DNA of 7,039 nucleotides from Nitrospirales bacterium (GTDB taxonomy: Bacteria; Nitrospirota; Nitrospiria; Nitrospirales; UBA2166), in assembly GCA_029261375.1 (NCBI GenBank), contig JAJDBL010000158.1:1-7039 (forward strand). Reading direction: 5' to 3'. This document shows, piece by piece, positions 1 through 6,060 of the stretch. Both the position numbers and the translations under genes were made by a program. Under the pieces are notes generated by a model, which had not been told where the DNA came from, made no database searches, and saw only the letters and a list, made by a program, of their open reading frames with translations. Numbering within the stretch: the first letter of the stretch is position 1; each line of letters begins with the position of its first letter.

Positions 1-2
1 AC

Positions 3-1130
3 ATGTCAAAAACTGCCACGCTGATCATCGCTGCAAGTGAGGTTGATGCCAACCTGTATTATGCCACTAAGTTCCTCGCACCCGACCCGTTTATATTCAT
101 AGAGATCGATGGCACGTCGATGCTCGTCATGAGCGATCTCGAGGTCGATCGTGCACGATCCACGGCGACAGTCAACACGGTTCTCTCGTACTCAGAATAT
201 GACAACAAAGCGAAAGCGAGCGGGGTTGCTGCGCCTCGCATGGTCGATGTCGTACATGTAATTCTCCAAGAGCATACCGTGACTCAAATTCTAGTGCCAG
301 GGAGTTTTGGTTTTCGACACGCTCGAGACCTTCAGGCCCTCGGCTATGCGATCGAAACCAGGGATGAACCTTTTTACGAACAACGATTGTATAAAACCGC
401 GGAAGAGGTCATCGCCATTGAGGCTTCACAGCGTGCGACGGAAGAGGCGCTTGAGATCGCACTTCAGGTCATTCGCGAAGCCACCATTCGTGACAATACC
501 ATTTATTCAAATGGCGCCCCACTGACATCGGAGAAAATCAGGCAGATCATCCACGTCGCGCTGATGGAACGTGACTGCGTTGGACAACACACGATTATCG
601 CGAGTGGCCTGCAAGGATGTGATCCACACAACGAAGGCTCCGGCCCCTTACAAGCGAACACGTCGATCATCATGGATATTTTCCCTCGATCCAGCATCAC
701 ACGCTATTTTGCCGACCAGACGAGAACTGTCGTCAAAGGCAAAGCCTCAGATGAATTACGGCGACTCTATGATACCGTGAAAGAGGCCCAACAGGCTGCA
801 GTCGATGAAGTGTGCGATGGCGTCAACGGCAATGACATCCATCAGCGAATCTGTTAACGGTTCGAAGCTGCAGGCTATACCACCGTTCCACGCGACGGAC
901 GTATGCAAGGCTTCTTTCACGGCACCGGACATGGCGTGGGATTGGATATTCACGAGCCCCCGCGGGTTGGAAAAGCGCAAGCCATCCTCAAAGCTGGCCA
1001 AGTCGTCACGGTCGAGCCGGGTCTGTACTACCCCGATATCGGCGCCGTGCGCATCGAGGATATGGTATTGGTCACTGAGACAGGCTGCCGAAACCTCACG
1101 AAGTTTCCCAAGTTCCTAGAGATTCCGTGA
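3..1130 (+). pseudogene. M24 family Xaa-Pro-type metallopeptidase, interrupted by an in-frame TAA
   Basis: The frame encodes a two-domain M24 'pita-bread' peptidase, a family of cytoplasmic dimetal enzymes that cleave Xaa-Pro bonds. Residues 1 to about 130 form the creatinase-like N-terminal domain and the rest is the catalytic domain. All five family metal ligands are visible: D225 (in MDIFPR), D238 (in FADQTRT), H310 (in HGTGHGVG), E338 (in TVEPGL) and E352 (in RIEDMV). Codon 285 (855-857) is TAA, and the same frame then continues with RFEAAGY through to the TGA at 1128-1130. No bases are gained or lost. A product ending at the TAA would have 284 residues and lack H310, E338 and E352, so it should be inactive. 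The full frame of 375 codons fits the family's usual length. Start chosen as ATG at 3, followed by a natural N-terminus (MSKTATLIIAASE); the region upstream is outside the window. A recent nonsense mutation, readthrough or a base-call error could each explain the stop. Confidence 0.88.
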
Positions 1131-1552
1131 GATCGCATCGTTTTTTAGAGGATATTGCCATCGCCGACACCGCATTTGAAGCCAAAGGGAACACCCCACA
1201 AGAACTCTTCCTTGCATCCGCGGATGCGCTCTTCGCAACCATGGTCGATCCATCGACCGTCATCCCCCGGCACACACAAACAATCCAAATCCAGGCCGAC
1301 GATCTTTCTGAGCTGCTCTATCAATGGCTCAATGAGATCGTCTACCTCAAGGATGCCAACGCAATGGTCTTTTGCGAGGCAGACGTGACGGTTAAAGAGA
1401 GGCCAACGTGGGCACTGACAGGTCACGTTTGTGGAGACAACGTTCAGGACGACCATCTTCTGGGCAGCGACGTGAAGGCTGTGACCAAACACATGTATGA
1501 CGTGTCGTATGACGGAAGCGAGTGGGTGGCGCTGGTTGTATTGGATATATGA
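1127..1552 (+). CDS. Archease (RtcB-activating protein)
   Basis: This 141-residue protein is an archease, a small cytoplasmic protein that speeds guanylylation and multiple turnover of the RNA ligase RtcB. The N-terminal block HRFLEDIAIADTAFEAKG, with its acidic residues, matches the family's opening strand-turn. The closing block (VKAVTKHMYDVSYDG...WVALVVLDI) is the family C-terminus, including the conserved terminal LDI. Length matches the usual 140 or so residues. The start is GTG at 1127, which overlaps the upstream peptidase stop as GTGA; this suggests translational coupling. No strong Shine-Dalgarno sequence is visible (only a weak AGAG). An upstream stop codon in the peptidase could therefore reduce archease translation. 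The next gene downstream is its partner rtcB. Function is inferred from family and neighbour; the match is clear. Confidence 0.9.
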   Translation: MRSHRFLEDIAIADTAFEAKGNTPQELFLASADALFATMVDPSTVIPRHTQTIQIQADDLSELLYQWLNEIVYLKDANAMVFCEADVTVKERPTWALTGHVCGDNVQDDHLLGSDVKAVTKHMYDVSYDGSEWVALVVLDI

Positions 1553-1560
1553 AGCCTCGA

Positions 1561-1666
1561 AGCGGTCAGCATTCAGCGATCGGCTTCGAGCAAGAGAAAA
1601 GAACGCGAGTGCATCAAGAAACCATTTCTGTTCTTCCTCACGGCTGATTACTGATCGCTGATCGCT
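1561..1666. repeat. Imperfect inverted repeat built of heptads, between archease and rtcB
   Basis: The left arm (1561-1584) contains the heptads TCAGCAT and TCAGCGA in tandem. The right arm (1643-1666) contains CTGATTA, CTGATCG and CTGATCG in tandem. The right arm is the reverse complement of the left at 18 of 24 positions; as RNA, three of the remaining positions could be G-U pairs. The arms are separated by 58 bases, and the right arm ends 7 bases before the rtcB ATG. It fills nearly all of the 121-base gap. It could be a dispersed palindromic element or an mRNA structure near the rtcB start. No transposase or terminal duplication is seen. Confidence 0.6.
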
Positions 1667-1673
1667 CTTTCTC

Positions 1674-3140
1674 ATGAAACTCAATCAAACCAATATGAGC
1701 GTCTACGAAGCCGCCCCTAATGTCTGGGAAATCCCTGTCACGGAAAAGGAAGGGATGCTCGTTCCCGCTCGCATCTATGCAACCCCAAAAATTCTCGACG
1801 AAATGGATAGTGGGGTGTTTGACCAAGTGACGAATGTTGCATGTTTACCAGGCATTCAGCGGTACGCCCTGTGCATGCCGGATGGTCACTGGGGATATGG
1901 ATTTCCCATCGGCGGGGTCGCCGCGTTCGATCAGCATCACGGCATCATTTCTCCTGGTGGTATTGGCTTTGATATCAATTGCGGCATGCGTCTCATCCGG
2001 ACAGACCTGACCTACGACGAAGTCCAGCCGAAAATGGAACAGCTCATGACCGAGTTGTCTCGCAATGTGCCGGCCGGGGTCGGAACTAAGGGTTTTCTCC
2101 GGCTCAACCCATCCCAGTTCAAAGACCTCATGCATGAGGGAATCGACTGGTGCATTGCAAACGGATACGGTTGGCCACAGGATAAAGAACGCATCGAGGA
2201 ATTTGGGAGACTAGAACACGCGGATCCATCAAAGGTCAGCGAGAAAGCCATCACACGCGGCATACACCAAGTGGGCACCCTTGGATCCGGCAATCATTAC
2301 CTCGAAGTGCAGGTAGTAGCCGACGAACGAATCTTCGATCGCAAAGCCGCAGAGACATTCGGGCTTTTTGGAAAGAACCAAGTGGTTATCATGGTCCATT
2401 GCGGCTCTCGCGGGTTCGGACATCAGGTGGCTACCGACTTCCTCGGTGTCTTTGAAAAAGCCATGAAGAAATATGATCTGCACGTCAAAGACCGTCAGCT
2501 TGCCTGTGCGCCGTTTAAAAGCCCGGAAGGGCAGAATTATTTCGGCGCCATGCTCTGTGCCGCAAACTCCGCGTTTGCTAATCGCCAAGTGATCACGCAC
2601 CGCATTCGTGAGGCCTTCAGTTCGGTGTTTCACAAACCCGCTGAGTCGATGGGGATGGAGATTGTGTACGATGTCGCACATAACATCGCCAAGGTCGAAC
2701 GGTATACCGTCAACGGAAAACCGCGAGACCTGGTAGTTCATCGCAAGGGTGCCACACGCGCATTCGGGCCTCGACACCCCGATGTCTGCGCACCATATCG
2801 TGACATTGGACAACCCGTCATCTGCGGGGGATCGATGGAAACCGGATCTTACTTACTCGTTGGCACCAATAAAGCCGAAACTGATACCTTCGGCTCAACC
2901 ATGCACGGGTCCGGCCGAACCATGTCGCGTACGGCTGCTAAGAAAAAGATCAATGGAGCCGATCTCAAACGTCGGATGGAGCAAAAAGGCATCATTATCA
3001 AAGCTGTCTCGATGTCTGGACTTGCTGAAGAAGCGGGAATGGCTTACAAAGATATTTCAGAGGTTGCTGAGACCGTCGAACAGTGCGGCATCACAAAGAA
3101 AGTGGCAGAATTACGCCCGGTAGGGAATATTAAAGGCTAA
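1674..3140 (+). CDS. rtcB: RtcB RNA-splicing ligase (3'-phosphate/5'-OH RNA ligase)
   Basis: RtcB joins RNA 2',3'-cyclic phosphate or 3'-phosphate ends to 5'-OH ends, using GTP and Mn2+; in bacteria it serves RNA repair. The protein has 488 residues, close to the long archaeal-type form rather than the roughly 408-residue E. coli form. All active-site residues can be placed: D100 and C103 in GFDINCG, N207 and H208 in GSGNHYLEV, H242 in VHCGSRGFGH, H336 in DVAHN, and the guanylylated histidine H411 in STMHGSGR. The C-terminus ends in the family-typical RPVGNIKG, so the TAA at 3138-3140 is a true stop. Start is ATG at 1674; an in-frame TGA at 1659 blocks extension. A second ATG at 1695 (MSVYEAAP) is a possible alternative, and neither has a clear Shine-Dalgarno sequence. 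It follows the archease gene, its known activator. No RtcA cyclase or RtcR regulator gene is present in the window. Confidence 0.97.
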   Translation: MKLNQTNMSVYEAAPNVWEIPVTEKEGMLVPARIYATPKILDEMDSGVFDQVTNVACLPGIQRYALCMPDGHWGYGFPIGGVAAFDQHHGIISPGGIGFDINCGMRLIRTDLTYDEVQPKMEQLMTELSRNVPAGVGTKGFLRLNPSQFKDLMHEGIDWCIANGYGWPQDKERIEEFGRLEHADPSKVSEKAITRGIHQVGTLGSGNHYLEVQVVADERIFDRKAAETFGLFGKNQVVIMVHCGSRGFGHQVATDFLGVFEKAMKKYDLHVKDRQLACAPFKSPEGQNYFGAMLCAANSAFANRQVITHRIREAFSSVFHKPAESMGMEIVYDVAHNIAKVERYTVNGKPRDLVVHRKGATRAFGPRHPDVCAPYRDIGQPVICGGSMETGSYLLVGTNKAETDTFGSTMHGSGRTMSRTAAKKKINGADLKRRMEQKGIIIKAVSMSGLAEEAGMAYKDISEVAETVEQCGITKKVAELRPVGNIKG

Positions 3141-3220
3141 CCATACTCACTCGCGCCTCACGTGGGAAAGGAAGCAAGTGAAGGTGGAGCAAGATATTAT
3201 AAACAACTCATAAAAACCTT

Positions 3221-3228
3221 GGGGGAGG
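3221..3228 (+). promoter_or_regulatory. Strong Shine-Dalgarno sequence of the cupin gene
   Basis: GGGGGAGG lies 7 bases before the ATG at 3236 and fixes that start. It is the best ribosome-binding site in the window; archease, rtcB and the adaptor have weak or no visible ones. The preceding gap (3141-3220) is A+T-rich just upstream, with TATTATAA-like sequence around 3195-3202, which may belong to a promoter, but I cannot find a convincing -35 partner. Confidence 0.75.
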
Positions 3229-3235
3229 ACAATAT

Positions 3236-3553
3236 ATGAGAACAGTCACGATCGCCGATCACGTCAACTACTCATCCGAGAAGATGAAAAAGAACAACCT
3301 GTTTGACGGGGAACATCTATTTACCGACCTCTACTGTTTCGAGCCGGGGCAGGAGCAGAAAGTTCACACGCACGACCACTCAGATAAGGTGTATATCGTT
3401 CAGAAGGGTGAGGGCACATTTAAGATCGGTATTGAGACCACGATTTTGAGAAAGGGCATGGCGACGATTGCCCGAGCCGGGGAGCCCCACGGAGTGAAAA
3501 ATCACACCGACGACCAACTCACCGTGCTAGCAATCATGGCACCCAAGCCGTAA
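3236..3553 (+). CDS. Small single-domain cupin protein
   Basis: This 105-residue protein is one cupin beta-barrel, probably cytoplasmic since no signal peptide is visible. Motif 1 is seen as PGQEQKVHTHDHSDKVYIVQKG, with H44, H46 and the closing G58. Motif 2 is RAGEPHGVKN, with H85 as third histidine. This three-histidine set would bind a metal ion. The usual motif-1 glutamate is not at its normal place (D50/K51 occupy it), so the fourth ligand is unclear. Small cupins range from enzymes to sensors and sugar binders, and nothing here picks a substrate. It is set apart from rtcB by 95 bases, has its own strong ribosome-binding site and is followed by a GC-rich hairpin, so it is probably transcribed on its own. 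Fold assignment is secure; function is unknown. Confidence 0.9.
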   Translation: MRTVTIADHVNYSSEKMKKNNLFDGEHLFTDLYCFEPGQEQKVHTHDHSDKVYIVQKGEGTFKIGIETTILRKGMATIARAGEPHGVKNHTDDQLTVLAIMAPKP

Positions 3554-3590
3554 ACCTTCTGGCCCTAGATTCATACGATTTGTCTCAATG

Positions 3591-3615
3591 CCCTTCCCCC
3601 CCTCGCGGGGAAGGG
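3591..3615 (+). terminator. GC-rich hairpin after the cupin gene
   Basis: CCCTTCCCC (3591-3599) and GGGGAAGGG (3607-3615) form a perfect 9-bp stem around a 7-base loop, 37 bases after the cupin stop. No U-run follows (the next bases are GAACCTTGATTT), so it is not a canonical intrinsic terminator. It could still end transcription or act as a dispersed hairpin. It lies directly before the point where homology to a HigB toxin begins (about 3625), in the place where that toxin's first 20 or so residues should be. Confidence 0.5.
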
Positions 3616-3624
3616 GAACCTTGA

Positions 3625-3843
3625 TTTCCTTCAGAAATCTGGAGACGTGCCGTAAGGAAGTTGGAGTATTTGGATTTGGCGACCTGCCTAGATGATCTCA
3701 GAGTTCCTCCAAGCAACCGACTTCATAAATTGCAACGGGACAGAAAAGGACAACATTCGATTTCGGTGAATGACCAATGGAGGATCTGCTTCCGCCTGAT
3801 TGACGGCGACGCATACGATGTCGAACTCACAGACTACCACTAA
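3625..3843 (+). pseudogene. higB: HigB/RelE-family toxin, 5'-truncated
   Basis: The frame gives a C-terminal HigB-like toxin: RRAVRKLEYLDLAT, then a VPPSNRLHKL turn, DRKGQHSI, NDQWRICFR and the closing LTDYH. HigB toxins are ribosome-dependent mRNA endonucleases of the RelE fold. Family-like sequence starts at about 3625 (FPSEIWRR), immediately after an in-frame TGA at 3622. The usual first strand and helix, about 20 residues beginning MI.SF, are absent, and no ATG or GTG exists in the remnant before the conserved part. A TTG at 3661 could give a 60-residue product without much of the N-terminal helix. The hairpin at 3591-3615 abuts the break. The antitoxin frame follows after 13 bases, the normal toxin-first order of higBA. 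I judge the toxin broken, though a short active form from TTG cannot be excluded. Which arginine residues would still serve catalysis is not clear from sequence alone. Confidence 0.72.
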
Positions 3844-3856
3844 GGCTGGAATTGGC

Positions 3857-4171
3857 ATGAGCATTCAAAACAAAGGAACGAGAAAAATTCGCCCACCACA
3901 CCCAGACGAGATGTTGCGACAGGATTTCTTGCCAGATTACGAATTAACCGTATCACGTTTCGCGAACGTCATCGGGGTATCACGCTAAACGGTCAACGAG
4001 TTACTTCGGGAACGGCGTGCCGTCAGTCCCGAGATGGCACTGCGGCTTGCCCGCCTTTTCGGCAATAGTGCCGAATTCTGGTTAAACGCTCAACGAGCCA
4101 TTGACCTCTGGGACACAGCTCGAAGCATGAAAGAGAAGATTAACCGTATTTCACGACTGACTGCCGCATAG
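3857..4171 (+). pseudogene. higA: HigA-family antitoxin, interrupted by an in-frame TAA
   Basis: HigA antitoxins bind and silence HigB and repress their own operon through an XRE-type helix-turn-helix. The frame opens MSIQNKGTRKIRPPHPDEML, with the family's 'P-H-P-x-E-x-L' signature, and reaches the helix-turn-helix at ANVIGVSR. Codon 44 (3986-3988) is TAA. The frame then resumes at once with TVNELLRERRAVSPEMALR, LARLFGNSAEFWLNAQ and a charged tail ending at TAG 4169-4171. In family members the stop position is usually glutamine (GVSRQTVNELL), so CAA to TAA is the likely change. With that codon read, the protein has 104 residues, a normal length. The truncated 43-residue product would lose the recognition helix and the dimer region. 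Together with the 5'-truncated toxin, this looks like a decaying module. The start ATG at 3857 lies 13 bases after the toxin stop. Confidence 0.82.
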
Positions 4172-4199
4172 TCCCTTGCATCGATACCCCCTTGCGGAT

Positions 4200-4230
4200 T
4201 TGCAGTACATACCCACGATGTACGTATAAT
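4200..4230 (+). promoter_or_regulatory. Promoter with an inverted-repeat operator in a 19-bp spacer
   Basis: TTGCAG (4200-4205) as -35 and a perfect TATAAT (4225-4230) as -10 are separated by 19 bases. A perfect inverted repeat, GTACAT (4205-4210), 7 bases, ATGTAC (4218-4223), sits in that spacer. An overlong spacer with a central dyad is the layout of MerR-family metal-activated promoters, in which the regulator twists the DNA to realign the boxes. The half-sites also contain TACA/TGTA, as in some repressor operators (BlaI/CopY type), so the regulator class is open. It lies 40 bases upstream of the His-rich protein gene and would drive the efflux locus. No regulator gene is present in the window. 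The remainder of the 4172-4270 gap shows nothing else except a ribosome-binding site near 4252. Confidence 0.65.
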
Positions 4231-4270
4231 AGAAAATGAACTCGTTGCTTCAAGGCGGTAAATACTGAGT

Positions 4271-4744
4271 ATGCCTAGAATCAGGACTTGCACGCGCACA
4301 CAGCATGTTCTTATTTTGCTTTGGCTGCCTTTATGGGTGAGCCTTCCGTTCATCCATATTCATCCTGGCATTGGACATGCGCATGTGTCCTCCGATCACG
4401 ATCACTCCCCGGTTTTTCATAGTATCTTTGAAGCCGATCTTCCGGATGTTGAGGAGACGCACCACCATCACACACATCATGCGGGGGAACACGTTCTAAG
4501 CCCAACCCATCCTGAATGGGAGCACGACCATCAAGAGCTGGTGCATCCTGAGTTACAGTTTTCAACGATCCAGCCTTCACCAACTGAAATCCTTGTACAC
4601 TGGAATCAACTACCCACGCATGAGCGCCACGGCTCCCTCCTATCATCGTTCTCATCTGGTGCCCTGGCTGCTTGGCAGACCGTCATACCGCCTCCTACAC
4701 TCCCTGCATTACCTCAATCTCCACGCGGCCCACCACGCTCCTAA
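4271..4744 (+). CDS. His-rich exported protein, probable metal-binding partner of the efflux pump
   Basis: I do not recognise a named family. The protein has 157 residues, 22 of them histidine (about 14%). Residues 1-11 are basic (RxRTxTR), 13-28 are hydrophobic (VLILLWLPLWVSLPFI), and a plausible cleavage site lies near GHA at 35-37. This suggests a signal peptide or one membrane anchor. Histidines then come in clusters: 36-50 (HAH, HDH), 64-74 (HHHHTHH, GEH) and 80-92 (HPEWEHDH, VHP). The C-terminal tail is proline-rich (PPPTLPALPQ). Such clusters bind Zn, Ni, Co or Cu ions, so a periplasmic metal buffer or chaperone is likely. Its place directly after an operator-bearing promoter and before a membrane-fusion adaptor and RND pump supports this. 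AAGGCGG near 4252, 11 or so bases before the ATG, is a fair ribosome-binding site. Metal specificity cannot be read from the sequence. Confidence 0.75.
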   Translation: MPRIRTCTRTQHVLILLWLPLWVSLPFIHIHPGIGHAHVSSDHDHSPVFHSIFEADLPDVEETHHHHTHHAGEHVLSPTHPEWEHDHQELVHPELQFSTIQPSPTEILVHWNQLPTHERHGSLLSSFSSGALAAWQTVIPPPTLPALPQSPRGPPRS

Positions 4745-4819
4745 CTCCCTAACCATTCACTGATCACACTGCAGCATGTTGCGGAGGGCGGGGGAATCTC
4801 GTGCGTCGTCCCCTATTCG

Positions 4820-4837
4820 TCGTCTTCACGAAGACGA
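4820..4837 (+). other. Small hairpin in the gap before the adaptor gene
   Basis: TCGTCTT (4820-4826) and AAGACGA (4831-4837) form a 7-bp stem with a CACG loop. It lies in the 135-base gap between the His-rich protein and the adaptor. No U-run follows, so it is unlikely to end transcription. It may be an mRNA-stability or attenuation element, or chance. Confidence 0.3.
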
Positions 4838-4879
4838 AACACCTACTAGGATCTGCTTTAGAGTACGTTCACGATCACA

Positions 4880-6046
4880 ATGAGGTTTACCGTGTTTCAT
4901 CTATGGATCTTTCTCCCTCTTTTTTTGGTGATGACCGCCTGCACGCCGGAGCAGTCAGAAACTCCTGAGCCAGTAGTGAAGTCAACGGCACGTGAAAACT
5001 CTATGCTCGTGACGCACATTCCTGACGCTGTTCACAGTCAAATCCAGACGACCGTCGTCGACGAGCGATTGATACCGCGTTCCCTCGGCGCGCCCGGCCA
5101 AGTCTCACTTGATATGACCAAGGTCGCCAAGGCAGCGTCCCGCATCGATGGCCAAATTGACGAGGTCTTTGTTCAGCTGGGGGATCCTGTGCAGCTCGGA
5201 CAGCCGCTGATCGCCATCGGAAGTTTGAAGTTGGATGAGCTGATCGAAAACTACCTCGTGGCTAAAGTCCGCATCGATGCTGCACAGATAACGTCTCGAC
5301 GTTCAGAAATGCTGCTTCGTGAAAAGGCGATCTCCATCCGTCGATTCGAGAGCGACCGTACGGCATATCTCGAAGCCAAGACCATCCATCAGCATGTAAG
5401 CGAAAAGCTAGCCAACATGGGCATTACTGGGGACGAACTCCGAGAGCTTGAGCAAGGGAGCCACGTTGAAGGGCATCGTTACATTTTAAAAGCCTCGATG
5501 GCTGGAACGGTCATTGACCAACACGCGGTACTCGGACAAGGCATCCTTGCCGGAACCGAGCTCTTTCATATCGCAGATACCTCGCGCGTGTGGGTCTTTG
5601 CCAATCTCCCGATCGAGGAGGCGCAACATTTCCAGAAAGGGGATCACGCGACCATTGTTCCCAAAGGTCGTGCCCCCATCACCGCACCGTTGACCTACGT
5701 TGCTCCTATTGCTGATGAAGAAACGTTGACGGTCAAGGTGCGATTTGATGTCGACAACACCGCCGGCGAGTTGAAGCCAAACGAATATGTCGAGGTAAAA
5801 CTTGGACAGGTGCCGTCACCGGTGATCGCCGTTCCGCTCTCAGCACTTACGATGATTGATGGGACCAAGGGTGTATTCGTTCAGCGTGACCGTGGCTTTG
5901 AATTTATCCCAATCGAGAAAGGGCAGGAAGGGGACGGATGGGTAGAAGTGAAACAAGGTGTGGCCATTGGTGACACCATCGTGATCGCCGGAGTGTTTGA
6001 TCTCAAAAGTATCGTGTTGCAAGACGAGATCAGTGGTGATGAATAG
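4880..6046 (+). CDS. RND efflux periplasmic adaptor (membrane fusion protein), CzcB/CusB-like lipoprotein
   Basis: This 388-residue protein is the periplasmic adaptor that joins an inner-membrane RND pump to an outer-membrane channel. Residues 1-20 form a signal sequence ending in LVMTA before C21, a near-canonical lipobox (Met at -3), so it is probably a lipid-anchored protein. The two halves of the lipoyl domain are clear: residues about 85-113 (RIDGQIDEVFVQLGDPV) and about 201-232 (KASMAGTVIDQHAVLGQG), separated by a helical hairpin of about 80 residues. A beta-barrel region (VWVFANLPIEEA, then LTVKVRFDVDN) and a membrane-proximal end (VPLSALTMIDGTKGVFV) follow. No His-rich tail or CusB-type methionine cluster is obvious, so the metal is not set by this gene. 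The pump gene follows after 123 bases. The ATG at 4880 has no good Shine-Dalgarno sequence but gives the expected signal peptide. Confidence 0.93.
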   Translation: MRFTVFHLWIFLPLFLVMTACTPEQSETPEPVVKSTARENSMLVTHIPDAVHSQIQTTVVDERLIPRSLGAPGQVSLDMTKVAKAASRIDGQIDEVFVQLGDPVQLGQPLIAIGSLKLDELIENYLVAKVRIDAAQITSRRSEMLLREKAISIRRFESDRTAYLEAKTIHQHVSEKLANMGITGDELRELEQGSHVEGHRYILKASMAGTVIDQHAVLGQGILAGTELFHIADTSRVWVFANLPIEEAQHFQKGDHATIVPKGRAPITAPLTYVAPIADEETLTVKVRFDVDNTAGELKPNEYVEVKLGQVPSPVIAVPLSALTMIDGTKGVFVQRDRGFEFIPIEKGQEGDGWVEVKQGVAIGDTIVIAGVFDLKSIVLQDEISGDE

Positions 6047-6060
6047 CAATGATAAATTCG

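Noticed and set aside
1145..1684. A long minus-strand open frame (179 codons) across archease.
   Set aside because: It lies opposite a clear archease gene and has no recognisable domain; it is a codon-bias shadow.
2229..2813. A minus-strand open frame of 194 codons inside rtcB.
   Set aside because: It is antisense to a complete RtcB with all catalytic residues and has no initiation signals or family likeness.
3141..3239. The rtcB frame stays open for 32 codons after its TAA, which might hint at readthrough.
   Set aside because: RtcB ends exactly at the family C-terminus (VGNIKG), the added residues look like nothing in the family, and the extension would run through the cupin ribosome-binding site. 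An open stretch of this length occurs by chance.
855..3988. Complete reassignment of TAA as a sense codon in this organism.
   Set aside because: TAA ends rtcB, the cupin, the His-rich gene and the toxin remnant, at a position that matches the family C-terminus in the case of rtcB. Only partial readthrough or mutation remains plausible.
4801..4968. A 55-codon frame from GTG 4801, preceded by GGAGGG-rich sequence, overlapping the adaptor start.
   Set aside because: It is out of frame with the well-supported adaptor and its signal peptide, has no recognisable motif and is composed mostly of adaptor sequence read in another frame.
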